Source: Pseudomonas fildesensis (GTDB lineage: Bacteria; Pseudomonadota; Gammaproteobacteria; Pseudomonadales; Pseudomonadaceae). Taken from it: 64,000 nucleotides of DNA. Where the stretch lies: positions 186,001 through 250,000 of the forward strand of contig NZ_LFMW01000013.1 in NCBI RefSeq assembly GCF_001050345.1, in the 5' to 3' direction. Below, one piece after another: positions 46,166-54,353 of this stretch. The stretch's first letter is position 1, and the number at the start of each line of letters is the position of its first letter. A program made the translations under genes and the position numbers. The notes beneath the pieces are model-generated. The model worked only from the letters and a program-made list of their open reading frames with translations. It did not search any database and was not told the DNA's origin.

Positions 46166-46826
46166 GGGTTGCCTCCCCGATACGCGGCAGGCTGCGGAAC
46201 ATATCGGTGTAGAGCGCGTACACGACCTTGGACGCATGGATCACGGCGGCCTGGTCGTCAGGGTCGTCCAGGCTGTTCATCAAGCGGCGATAAGTTTCCA
46301 TGTGCCCGATGTCCAGGGAGCCGTGGGAGCTCAGGTAGCTGAACGCTGTGGCCGGCAACTGCAAGCGCTCACGAATGCTGCCGGCCGCGTGGGTGGCCAA
46401 GGCGATGCTGGTCCCTTCCAGCACGTTGACCATGCCGAACAGGCCGACGGGGTTGTCACGGGCGATCAGGTCATAGAGGTAGCTGACCATCAGCTCGATG
46501 GGCAGGCCCGGGCGGCCGTCACGGACGGCGTCTTTGTCGCCACCACAGGCGGCGATATCGTTGAGTACCCAGTGTTCGTGGCCGTATTCATCCTCGATGT
46601 ATTCACAGACGGCCTTGCGCAGCCATTCCAGGCGCGAAGGCAGGCGCGCGCCGCAGGCCATCATCAACGGCACGGTGTGACGCACGTGGTAGTAGGCCTG
46701 GGCCAGGAACGCGCGATAGCTGTGCAAGCTGACCTTGCCTTCCAGCGCATCCCGAATGATCGGCAGGTTGAACAGTGCTAGGCGTTCCTGTTGGGTAGCG
46801 TCTTGCAGCGTGTCGAAAAAATTCAC
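46152..46826 (-). CDS. Heme-oxygenase-like di-metal oxidase (TenA-like fold)
   Basis: A 224-residue, all-helical protein of the TenA/heme-oxygenase-like fold. Residues E78, H85, E137, H168, D172 and H175 reproduce the spacing of the six metal ligands in heme-oxygenase-like di-iron oxidases such as CADD (E-x6-H ... E ... H-x3-D-x2-H). This points to a redox enzyme rather than a thiaminase. Relatives include UndA, which turns fatty acids into 1-alkenes in Pseudomonas; this protein is shorter and clearly different. It overlaps both neighbours (ligase by four bases, SDR by 14). Substrate unknown, possibly an acyl chain. Confidence 0.85.
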   Translation of the reverse strand: MNFFDTLQDATQQERLALFNLPIIRDALEGKVSLHSYRAFLAQAYYHVRHTVPLMMACGARLPSRLEWLRKAVCEYIEDEYGHEHWVLNDIAACGGDKDAVRDGRPGLPIELMVSYLYDLIARDNPVGLFGMVNVLEGTSIALATHAAGSIRERLQLPATAFSYLSSHGSLDIGHMETYRRLMNSLDDPDDQAAVIHASKVVYALYTDMFRSLPRIGEATHAPV

Positions 46827-48301
46827 GATGAGGTTTCCTCGTTGAGTGCAGGGGCAAGTCGGGCGTGATAACGCGCGACGATGGCGTCGCGCCGTGGCCG
46901 GCCGTTGGCGGTGAGCAAGCCGTTGGCGGCGGTGAAGGGTTCTTGCAGGCGCGTCCAGCGGTGCACCTGCGCGTAGTCGGGCAGGCCGGCATTGGCGGCG
47001 GCCACGGCGGCGGTGAGTTGCGCGTCGCTGCAGTCGGCACGATGGGGCCAGAGCAGTGCATGGTTCTGTGGCAGGGCTTCGCCATAAACGAAGGCCTGGG
47101 CGATGACGCCGTCTTGGGTCAGTTCGGCCTCGACCCAGTCAGGGTTGACGTTGCGCCCGTAACTGGTGACGAACTGATGTTTCTTGCGGCCCTTGAGGTA
47201 GAGAAAACCGTCCTCATCAAAGGCGCCCAGGTCGCCGCTGGGCCACCACTGTTCGGGCTGTTCGGTTTGGCCCAGGTAGCCGAGCAACGTCGAGCCCTTG
47301 ATCAGCACTTCATCGTCCTCGGCCAGACGGATCTCCACATGGGGCATCGGCCGGCCGACACTGCCGGGGCGCTGTGCACCGGGACGATTGAGGCACACCA
47401 CCGAGGCGCACTCCGACAGCCCGTAACCTTCGAACACCGGCATGCCAAGCTGCTGCGCGCGTTGCAGCAAGGCCTTGGATACGCGCGCGCCACCTACTGC
47501 GGCAAAACGCAGGCCTTGCGGGCTGAAGGCCTTCTGCTCGGCGGCAATCACCAGCATCAACAGCAACTGCGGGACCAGGATCAAACTGTGGGGCTGGCGC
47601 ACGGCCAGGCAACCGAGCAATTGCGCGGCGTCCACTGCGCTGGCGCCCTGGATGCCCAGGCTTTTCTGGCTGGGCAAACTCAGGGTGGCACCGGCATACA
47701 GCGCGGCGTAGCAACCGAGGTTCTCGAGCAGAATCGCGATGGGCAACAGCGCCAGGTGATGGCGTGGGTCGGTGGCATGGCTGGCCTGGTGCAACTCGCG
47801 GGCGACGCGCAGCAGGCTGTCGGCGCTCAGGCACACACCCTTTGGCGCCCCAGTGGTGCCGGATGTGAAGGTCACCTTGGCGGTTGCCGACGGCATCGAC
47901 GGGCGGCCTTCAAACGTGCGGCACCAGAATTCGCCGGACTTGCGGTAACCGATCCCGTGCAACTCGGCTTCCAGGTAGGGTTCGGCGATCACCCGTTCAG
48001 CGTGGCTCTGTTCCAGGCAATGGGCGCGCTGGGCCGGGCTGAAGAAGGGCGGCAGGGTCAGGCAGGTCAACCCTTCGAACAGCACCGCCAAATCCCACAG
48101 CATCGCATCGACGCCATTGTCCAGGGCCAGTGCCACCACCTTCACGCCTTCATCGCGCAGGCGTTCCTGCCGATACGCCACCTCGGCGAACAGTGAGGCG
48201 TAGTCCATTTTCAAGGTGTCGCCCCACAGGGCGATGGCACCGTCGTTGCGTTCGGCATAACCGCGAAGTACGGCGTGGAAACGGCGGGCTTCAGGCGACA
48301 T
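46823..48301 (-). CDS. AMP-binding acyl-CoA ligase-like enzyme
   Basis: 492 residues from the ATG at 48301 (weak GAGG eight bases upstream). ANL-superfamily adenylating enzyme: VTFTSGTTGAPKGVCLS (P-loop, about residue 155-171), FEGYGLSECASVVCLNRPG, WWPSGDLGAFDEDGFLYLKGRKKHQFVTSYGRNVNP (A7-A8). The region normally carrying the catalytic lysine reads LLTANGRPRRD, i.e. arginine where NGK is usual, which may weaken adenylation or indicate another role. It is likely to activate a fatty or other carboxylic acid. It overlaps the upstream hemolysin-like gene by 11 bases. Confidence 0.9.
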   Translation of the reverse strand: MSPEARRFHAVLRGYAERNDGAIALWGDTLKMDYASLFAEVAYRQERLRDEGVKVVALALDNGVDAMLWDLAVLFEGLTCLTLPPFFSPAQRAHCLEQSHAERVIAEPYLEAELHGIGYRKSGEFWCRTFEGRPSMPSATAKVTFTSGTTGAPKGVCLSADSLLRVARELHQASHATDPRHHLALLPIAILLENLGCYAALYAGATLSLPSQKSLGIQGASAVDAAQLLGCLAVRQPHSLILVPQLLLMLVIAAEQKAFSPQGLRFAAVGGARVSKALLQRAQQLGMPVFEGYGLSECASVVCLNRPGAQRPGSVGRPMPHVEIRLAEDDEVLIKGSTLLGYLGQTEQPEQWWPSGDLGAFDEDGFLYLKGRKKHQFVTSYGRNVNPDWVEAELTQDGVIAQAFVYGEALPQNHALLWPHRADCSDAQLTAAVAAANAGLPDYAQVHRWTRLQEPFTAANGLLTANGRPRRDAIVARYHARLAPALNEETSS

Positions 48302-48968
48302 GGCTGGCGTCCTCAATTGTGGTGGGCAACCCCAGGCGTGAGAACAGGCCCATGTTGCGCAAATGGATGAACCCGGCGCGGATATTGCCGACATGCACCC
48401 ACGGCTGGCTTTCGTAGTAACTGCCCCAGTGGTGGCGCTCGTCCCCCAGGCGCTGCGGGTCGGCGGCGCACAGCGTGACCGGCTTCAAACCGAGGCGGTG
48501 GAAGCTGTTGACCAGGCCGATATTGCCGGTGAATGCCACCCACTCCAGGCCCGCCATGGCCAGCAACCAGGTGACGGCGATGATGCTCAGGCGCGCACTG
48601 CCGGTATTGCTGGCGGCCAGGTTGCCGACTTCGGCGATGGCCTGGCGTTCTACTGTTTGTTCGGCGGCGGCACTGATCAGCGGGTCGATCGGGTGGTCCA
48701 GGTAACGTTCCAGGAACAGCGGTTCGTCGCCAGCCAGCCGCACCCCGGCCACTGCGCAGAGCTCACCATTGGCCTGGCTGACGCCAAACAACTGCGGCAT
48801 GAAATGCCGGATGTCAGCGCCGTGGGCGAGGCGAAAACGCTGTTGGATAAACGCCTCGAAGGCGGGACGTTGAGGGTCTTGAGGCAGGGCACGGGCGAGG
48901 CGTAGCGGTGAACTGTCGGCCTGGCCGAACAGCAGGGGCAAGGGCGTGTTCCAGTTGATATCGGGCAT
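48291..48968 (-). CDS. Thermostable-hemolysin-family protein
   Basis: A 225-residue protein matching the thermostable hemolysin family (Vibrio delta-VPH type), with RPAFEAFIQQRFRLAHGADIRHFMPQLFG, LFLERYLDHPID and EVGNLAASNTGSARLSIIAVTWLLAMAGLEWVAFTGN as the recognisable core. There is no signal peptide. The core has the look of an acyltransferase fold (central strand, then helix and TGN..L.N.F.RLG), so an acyl-transfer role is possible; the toxin name may be misleading. GGAGG lies upstream of the ATG. It is the first gene of the operon, with the regulator boxes 49 bases upstream. Confidence 0.85.
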   Translation of the reverse strand: MPDINWNTPLPLLFGQADSSPLRLARALPQDPQRPAFEAFIQQRFRLAHGADIRHFMPQLFGVSQANGELCAVAGVRLAGDEPLFLERYLDHPIDPLISAAAEQTVERQAIAEVGNLAASNTGSARLSIIAVTWLLAMAGLEWVAFTGNIGLVNSFHRLGLKPVTLCAADPQRLGDERHHWGSYYESQPWVHVGNIRAGFIHLRNMGLFSRLGLPTTIEDASHVA

Positions 48969-49000
48969 TGGCGTTACGCCTCCCCAGTGAAGTTGGGAGG

Positions 49001-49006
49001 AGTATC
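49001..49006 (-). promoter_or_regulatory. Possible -10 box of the hemolysin-ligase-oxidase operon
   Basis: Read on the minus strand, TTTGATACT contains GATACT at 49006-49001, 33 bases before the start codon. A CTTAA-type half-site begins ten bases upstream of it, where a -35 element would lie, which fits an activator-dependent promoter. Confidence 0.4.
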
Positions 49007-49016
49007 AAAGGCATTT

Positions 49017-49076
49017 CTTAACGAAGTCTGAAGGTGGTGAAAATGATCGTTTTATCGATCTTCAGACTGCCTTAAG
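49017..49076. promoter_or_regulatory. Two inverted CTTAA(C/G)-N5-CTGAAG boxes
   Basis: On the plus strand 49017-49033 reads CTTAAC-GAAGT-CTGAAG; on the minus strand 49076-49060 reads CTTAAG-GCAGT-CTGAAG. The two 17-bp elements face each other across 26 bp between the divergent hemolysin-like and cytochrome b561 genes. The form (two hexamers with a 5-bp spacer) is that of PmrA/QseB-type regulators, and such a regulator is encoded at 44041-44703. Confidence 0.75.
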
Positions 49077-49149
49077 ACTTGGCGGGCAGGGTGGCGCGGA
49101 TTCTTTAAGGCCAGGTCTGGCCACCACGCTCTGCACAAGGCTCCCTTCC

Positions 49150-49713
49150 ATGACCGAAAACCTGATAACACCGCGCTACGCAAGGCTGTCGATGACCTTG
49201 CACTGGCTGATGCTGGGGCTGTTTGTCGGCGTGTATGGCTGTATCGAGATCAAAGGCCTGTTGCCTCGCGGTCATGCGCTCAAGGGTGTATTCCTCGGCG
49301 CCCACGCGCTGTTTGGTATCACGATTTTCGTGCTGGTCTGGCTGCGCCTGTTGGGCCGCCTGGCACCGCGACCGGCGATCCTGCCGCATCCGCCCACCTG
49401 GCAGACGGCCGTCGCGCACCTGATGCACCTGGCGCTCTATGCGTTGATGATCGTGACCCCGCTGCTGGCCTGGCTGATGCTCAATGCCGCCGGCAAACCG
49501 ATTCCGTACTTCGAGTTTGCGTTGCCATCGTTGGTGGCGGTAGATCCGGATCTTGCCAAGCAATTCAAGCATTGGCATGAATGGCTGGGCAGCGCCGGTT
49601 ATTGGTTGATCGGCCTGCACGCCGCCGCAGGTTTGTTTCACCACTACTGGGTGCGGGACAACACGCTGCTGCGGATGTTGCCAAAACGCTATGAGCGCCG
49701 AAACGACAGCTAG
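49150..49713 (+). CDS. Cytochrome b561
   Basis: A 187-residue inner-membrane protein with four helices and conserved heme-ligand histidines (RLSMTLHWLMLGLFVG, H17; VFLGAHALFGI; AVAHLMHLALYALMIVTPLLAW; GYWLIGLHAAAGLFHHYWVRDNTLLRMLP). It is a ubiquinone- or superoxide-reactive electron carrier in the membrane. It is divergent from the hemolysin-like operon and may share the response-regulator boxes with it, since QseBC-type systems often adjoin such genes. Confidence 0.92.
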   Translation: MTENLITPRYARLSMTLHWLMLGLFVGVYGCIEIKGLLPRGHALKGVFLGAHALFGITIFVLVWLRLLGRLAPRPAILPHPPTWQTAVAHLMHLALYALMIVTPLLAWLMLNAAGKPIPYFEFALPSLVAVDPDLAKQFKHWHEWLGSAGYWLIGLHAAAGLFHHYWVRDNTLLRMLPKRYERRNDS

Positions 49714-49721
49714 ATCGCGGA

Positions 49722-49766
49722 TGAAACGTTTCACCCAGCAATAAAATGCCTGCGCAAGCGCTTGCG
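49722..49766. promoter_or_regulatory. Two LacI-type operators before the sugar operon
   Basis: TGAAACGTTTCA (49722-49733) and CGCAAGCGCTTGCG (49753-49766) are perfect palindromes with the central CG or GC step of LacI-family sites; their centres are 32 bp apart. A TAAAAT -10-like box lies between them. The regulator encoded at 53345-54337 is the obvious candidate to bind at least one; the first also equals the FruR/Cra-type consensus. Confidence 0.7.
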
Positions 49767-49854
49767 TAAGCAAATGTATCTGATTAGAGTCGGTGGCAAT
49801 CGGCTCTGATTCAAGGAGCTCGAATACAAAAATAATAATTCCAGGAGCTCAGTC

Positions 49855-51387
49855 ATGAGCCTTGAACCCTTGCTCGAGATGCAGGGCATCAGCAAAACCT
49901 TCAACGGTTTGCGCGTGCTCAAGAATGTCGGCCTGAAGGTCTACCCCGGCGAAATCCACGCCTTGATGGGGGAGAACGGCGCCGGCAAATCGACCTTGAT
50001 GAAAATCCTCTCCGGCGCCTACCAGGCCGATCCCGGCGGCGAAATCCGCATCAGCGGCGAACCCGTCGCCACCTTCAATCCCGCCACCGCCAAAGCCCTC
50101 GGCATCGCCGTGATCTACCAGGAACTGAGCCTGTGCCCGAACCTGAGCGTGGCCGAGAACATCTACCTGGGCCGTGAACTGCGGCGTGGCTGGACCATCG
50201 ATCGCAAGGGCATGCAAGCCGGTTGCGTGGAGGTGCTGAAACGCCTGGGCGCCGAGTTCACCCCCGCAACGCGGGTCAGCAGCCTGTCGATTGCCGAGCG
50301 CCAGCTGGTGGAAATCGCCCGTGCCCTGCATGCCCACGCCAGGATCCTGGTGATGGACGAGCCGACTACGCCACTCTCGTCGCGCGAGACCGACCGCCTG
50401 TTTGCCTTGATCAAACAGCTGCGCAGCCAGGGCCTGGCGATCATCTATATCAGCCATCGCATGGCCGAAATCTACGAACTGTCGGACCGCGTCTCAGTGC
50501 TGCGCGACGGCCAGTACATCGGCGAGCTGACCCGCGATGCGTTGTCGGCCGAAGTACTGGTGAAAATGATGGTGGGCCGCGATCTGTCCGGCTTCTACAA
50601 GAAGGAACACGCCGCGTACAACCCCGGCAACGTAGTGATGCGTGTGCGCGACATGGCCGACGGCAAACGCGTTCGCAATTGCAGCTTTGACCTGCACGCC
50701 GGCGAAGTGCTGGGCATTGCCGGGTTGGTCGGGGCAGGGCGCACCGAGCTGGCACGGCTGATCTTCGCCGCCGACCCGCGCACCTCCGGCACGCTGGAGG
50801 TGGTAGGCAAGACGGTCACCCAACTGCGCAACCCGGCGGACGCGATTCGCGCCGGCGTGGTGTACCTCACCGAAGACCGCAAGGCCCAGGGACTGTTCCT
50901 GGACATGAGCGTGGCCGACAACATTAATGTCTGCGCGTGTGTGCCGGATGCGCATGCCGGCGGCGTGCTTGATCGAAGTCACGCAGCGCAGCGTTCGAAT
51001 GACGCGATCAAGTCGCTGTCGATTCGCGTGGCGTCGGGCAAGGTCAACGTGGGTGCGTTGTCCGGCGGCAACCAGCAGAAGGTGCTGTTGGCGCGGCTGC
51101 TGGAGGTCAAGCCGCATGTGCTGATTCTCGATGAACCTACGCGGGGCGTGGACATCGGTTCCAAGTCCGAGATCTACCGCATCATCAATCAATTGGCCCA
51201 GGCGGGCGTGGGTATCGTGGTGATTTCCAGCGAGTTGCCGGAAATCATCGGCACCTGCGACCGCGTGCTGATCATGCGCGAAGGCCAGTTGGTCGCTGAA
51301 GTCGGCGGGGCTTCGGGCCACGTCATTTCCCAGGAACGTATTATTGACCTCGCCACCGGTGGCGATCAGGTGGTTGCCCATGGCTGA
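49855..51387 (+). CDS. Sugar ABC transporter, ATP-binding protein (RbsA-like)
   Basis: 510 residues with two ABC domains, as in RbsA/XylG/AraG. Domain 1: Walker A GENGAGKST (about 40-48), signature-like SSLSIAERQLVEIARAL, Walker B ILVMDEPTTPLS. Domain 2: GLVGAGRTELAR in place of a full Walker A, then the signature ALSGGNQQKVLLARLL and LILDEPTRGVDIGSK. It energises uptake of a pentose or related sugar. The permease gene overlaps its end by eight bases. It is the first gene of a five-gene operon. Confidence 0.94.
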   Translation: MSLEPLLEMQGISKTFNGLRVLKNVGLKVYPGEIHALMGENGAGKSTLMKILSGAYQADPGGEIRISGEPVATFNPATAKALGIAVIYQELSLCPNLSVAENIYLGRELRRGWTIDRKGMQAGCVEVLKRLGAEFTPATRVSSLSIAERQLVEIARALHAHARILVMDEPTTPLSSRETDRLFALIKQLRSQGLAIIYISHRMAEIYELSDRVSVLRDGQYIGELTRDALSAEVLVKMMVGRDLSGFYKKEHAAYNPGNVVMRVRDMADGKRVRNCSFDLHAGEVLGIAGLVGAGRTELARLIFAADPRTSGTLEVVGKTVTQLRNPADAIRAGVVYLTEDRKAQGLFLDMSVADNINVCACVPDAHAGGVLDRSHAAQRSNDAIKSLSIRVASGKVNVGALSGGNQQKVLLARLLEVKPHVLILDEPTRGVDIGSKSEIYRIINQLAQAGVGIVVISSELPEIIGTCDRVLIMREGQLVAEVGGASGHVISQERIIDLATGGDQVVAHG

Positions 51388-52357
51388 TTCGATTGTTGCA
51401 ACAACAGGCAAGGCAGAACGCGTGCGGGAACTGATGCGCACGGTCGGCATGTTGCCGGTGCTGATTCTTTTACTGGTTGGCTTTGCGCTGGCCAGTGAAA
51501 ACTTCCTGACCCTGCAGAACCTGTCGATCATCACCCAACAGGCTTCAGTCAACGTGGTGCTGGCGGCGGGCATGACCTTTGTGATCCTCACGGCAGGCAT
51601 TGACCTGTCGGTGGGGGCGATCCTCGCGGCGTCGGCCGTGGTGGCGTTGCAGGCGTCGATGTCGCCGCAGTTCGGCATGTTCGGAATTGCCGCCGGGATA
51701 GGCTTCGGTCTGTTGCTGGGGCTGGTCAACGGCGGGTTGATCGCGTTCATGCGCTTGCCGCCGTTTATCGTCACCCTCGGCGCGCTGACCGCCATGCGAG
51801 GCCTGGCGCGGTTGCTGGCCGACGACAAAACCGTGTTCAACCCGGACCTGCCGTTTGCCTTTATCGGTAATGACTCGGTGCTCGGCGTGCCGTGGCTGGC
51901 GATCATCGCCGTAGCGGTGGTGGCGCTGTCGTGGTTCATCCTGCGCCGCACGGTGATGGGGGTGCAGATTTATTCGGTAGGCGGCAACCCGGAAGCGGCG
52001 CGGCTCTCGGGGATCAAGGTGTGGAAGGTGCTGCTGTTTGTCTACGCGATGTCCGGTGCGTTGGCCGGGCTGGGCGCGGTGATGAGCGCCTCGCGCCTGT
52101 TTGCCGCCAACGGCCTGCAGCTGGGGCAATCCTATGAGCTGGATGCGATTGCGGCGGTGATCCTCGGTGGCACCAGTTTTACCGGCGGCGTCGGCACCAT
52201 TGGCGGCACGCTGATCGGCGCGCTGATCATCGCGGTACTGACCAATGGCCTGGTGCTGCTGGGCGTCTCGGATATCTGGCAATACATCATCAAGGGCATC
52301 GTGATCATTGGCGCGGTGGCGCTGGATCGCTATCGCCAGTCCGGTGCGCGAACCTGA
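51380..52357 (+). CDS. Sugar ABC transporter permease (RbsC-like)
   Basis: 325 residues from the ATG at 51380. It has about eight to ten hydrophobic helices and the family stretches GMTFVILTAGIDLSVGAILA (about residues 67-86), PPFIVTLGALTAMRGLARLL and ELDAIAAVILGGTSFTGGVGTIGGTLIGALIIAVLTNGL, all typical of ribose/xylose-type permeases. It overlaps the ATPase gene and is followed by the binding protein after 34 bases. Confidence 0.94.
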   Translation: MADSIVATTGKAERVRELMRTVGMLPVLILLLVGFALASENFLTLQNLSIITQQASVNVVLAAGMTFVILTAGIDLSVGAILAASAVVALQASMSPQFGMFGIAAGIGFGLLLGLVNGGLIAFMRLPPFIVTLGALTAMRGLARLLADDKTVFNPDLPFAFIGNDSVLGVPWLAIIAVAVVALSWFILRRTVMGVQIYSVGGNPEAARLSGIKVWKVLLFVYAMSGALAGLGAVMSASRLFAANGLQLGQSYELDAIAAVILGGTSFTGGVGTIGGTLIGALIIAVLTNGLVLLGVSDIWQYIIKGIVIIGAVALDRYRQSGART

Positions 52358-52391
52358 TTTGACTCAAACAACAATCACAAGAGAGACCCGC

Positions 52392-53324
52392 ATGAACCTT
52401 AAACGCATCTTTCCCGTAATTGCCTTGGCTGCGCTGATGTCCCAAGTCGTCGAAGCGCGTGAATTGAAAGCCCTTGGCATCAGCATGGGCTCGCTCGGCA
52501 ACCCGTATTTCGTGACCTTGGCCGACGGTGCCACGGCCCGGGCCAAAGAGCTGAACCCCAACGTCAAGGTCACCTCGGTGTCCGCCGACTATGACTTGAG
52601 CAAGCAGTTTTCCCAGATCGATAACTTCATCTCGTCCAAGGTCGACCTGATCCTGATCAATGCCGTCGACCCTTCGGCCATGGCCTCGGCGATCAAGAAA
52701 GCGCGCGACGCCGGCATCGTTGTGGTGGCGGTGGATGTGGACGCCAAGGGCGTGAACGCCACGGTGCAAACCGACAACGTCGAAGCCGGCAAGCTGGCGT
52801 GCCAATTCCTGGTGGACAAACTGTCGGGCAAGGGCAATGTGATTATCCAGAACGGCCCGCAGGTGACCGCCGTGACCGACCGTGTCAAAGGCTGTAAAGC
52901 CGCGCTGGCCGGCGCACCGGACATCAAGGTGCTGTCTGACGACCAGGACGGCAAAGGCTCGCGCGAAGGCGGCCTGAACGTGATGCAGGGTTACCTCACG
53001 CGCTTTGCGAAAATCGACGGCCTGTTCGCGATCAACGACCCGCAAGCCATCGGCAGCGACCTGGCGGCCAAGCAACTGAAGCGCAGCGGTATCGTGATTA
53101 CCTCGGTGGACGGCGCCCCGGACATCGAGAACGCGCTGAAGACCGATACCCAGATCCAGGCGTCGTCCAGCCAGGACCCTTGGGCCATGGCGCAGACTGC
53201 CGTGAACGTAGGCAATGACATTCTCAATGACAAGGCCCCGGCCGAAGCGGTTACCCTGCTCACGCCAAAGCTGATCACCCGTGACAACGTCGGTACGTAC
53301 AGCGGCTGGTCGAGTAAACATTGA
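52392..53324 (+). CDS. Periplasmic sugar-binding protein (RbsB-like)
   Basis: 310 residues from the ATG at 52392. Signal peptide MNLKRIFPVIALAALMSQVVEA. The mature part has the ribose-binding-protein-like fold of two Rossmann lobes: GISMGSLGNPYFVTLADGA, QIDNFISSKVDLILINAVDPSAMASAIKKARDAGIVVVAVD, NGPQVTAVTDRVKGCKAAL, FAINDPQAIGSDLAAKQL. It delivers the sugar to the permease. Which sugar cannot be told from the sequence. Confidence 0.93.
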   Translation: MNLKRIFPVIALAALMSQVVEARELKALGISMGSLGNPYFVTLADGATARAKELNPNVKVTSVSADYDLSKQFSQIDNFISSKVDLILINAVDPSAMASAIKKARDAGIVVVAVDVDAKGVNATVQTDNVEAGKLACQFLVDKLSGKGNVIIQNGPQVTAVTDRVKGCKAALAGAPDIKVLSDDQDGKGSREGGLNVMQGYLTRFAKIDGLFAINDPQAIGSDLAAKQLKRSGIVITSVDGAPDIENALKTDTQIQASSSQDPWAMAQTAVNVGNDILNDKAPAEAVTLLTPKLITRDNVGTYSGWSSKH

Positions 53325-53344
53325 TTTATTGAGGGGGCGGCGCC

Positions 53345-54337
53345 GTGGTCACCATGGATGACGTGGCAAGCCGGGCGGGGGTGTCGACGTCGACGGTGTC
53401 TCATGTGTTGAACGGCACTCGCAAGGTCAGCTTGACCACCGTGCAGGCCGTACAGCGCGCGATCCAGGACCTGGGTTACATCCCCAACACCCTGGCGCGT
53501 TCGCTGGCGCGCTCGAGCACCAGCACGATTGGCGTGGCGATTTCGGCGCTGTCCAACCACTACTTCAGCGAGACGGTGCACGCGATTGAAACCGAGTGCG
53601 CCAAACACGGCTACATGATGCTGTTTGTCGACACCCATGACGACCCGGAGCAGGAGCTGCGGGTGGTCACCGCGCTGCATCACCGGCGCGTCGACGGAAT
53701 TTTGCTGGCGCCGTCCACCGGTTCGCGAGCCCTGGAATATTTGCGCGCCTTTGAGATGCCGGCGGTGCTGGTGGACCGCATGATGAGCGTGCAATTCGAT
53801 CAGGTCGGGGTGGAGAACACCCAGTCGACCCAGGCGCTGATCACGCACCTGATTGAACACGGGCACCGGCGCATCGGCTTTATCGCCGGGCGGGCGGGGT
53901 TCGGGACTACCGATGAGCGCGTCGCGGGTTATCGCGCTGCGTTGCAGGCGGCGGGTCTGGATTTTGATCCGCAGTTGCTGGTTAACGGCGGTTCCAGCAG
54001 CGAACCGGCGCGGGTGGCCACTGCGCAATTGTTGGCGCTGGCATCGCCACCAACGGCGATCATGGCGGGCAATAACCTGATGACCCTCGGTGCCATGCAC
54101 GCCTTGCGTGACGCGCACATCGAGGTGCCGGGGCAGATGGCCCTGGTGGGGTTCGATGATTTTGACTGGGCGGACTTCTTCGTGCCGCGCCTGACGTTGA
54201 TCGCCCAGCCGGTCAAGGAACTGGGCGCCCAAGCCGTCAACTTGTTGCTGCAACGCATGGCCACGCCCACCGCGCCCACCCAGAGTGTGCGCCTGGCGCC
54301 GAGCCTGCAATTACGTAATTCATGTGGCTGTCATTGA
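53345..54337 (+). CDS. LacI-family repressor of the sugar operon
   Basis: 330 residues starting with GTG at 53345 (GAGGGGG upstream) or the ATG at 53354. N-terminal HTH MDDVASRAGVSTSTVSHVLNGTRKVSLTTVQ with the hinge helix LGYIPNTLARSLA, then a periplasmic-binding-like domain of the RbsR/PurR type. It lies within the operon it probably controls. The palindromes at 49722-49766 are plausible operators. Confidence 0.93.
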   Translation: MVTMDDVASRAGVSTSTVSHVLNGTRKVSLTTVQAVQRAIQDLGYIPNTLARSLARSSTSTIGVAISALSNHYFSETVHAIETECAKHGYMMLFVDTHDDPEQELRVVTALHHRRVDGILLAPSTGSRALEYLRAFEMPAVLVDRMMSVQFDQVGVENTQSTQALITHLIEHGHRRIGFIAGRAGFGTTDERVAGYRAALQAAGLDFDPQLLVNGGSSSEPARVATAQLLALASPPTAIMAGNNLMTLGAMHALRDAHIEVPGQMALVGFDDFDWADFFVPRLTLIAQPVKELGAQAVNLLLQRMATPTAPTQSVRLAPSLQLRNSCGCH

Positions 54338-54353
54338 TTGGAATAACCCGCGT

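Noticed and set aside
46152..46826. Thiaminase II (TenA) or the 1-alkene-forming UndA
   Set aside because: Metal-ligand set argues against thiaminase, and the sequence and length differ from UndA.
48291..48968. A secreted cytolysin toxin
   Set aside because: No signal peptide and a context of metabolic enzymes; the family name is kept but toxin function is not asserted.
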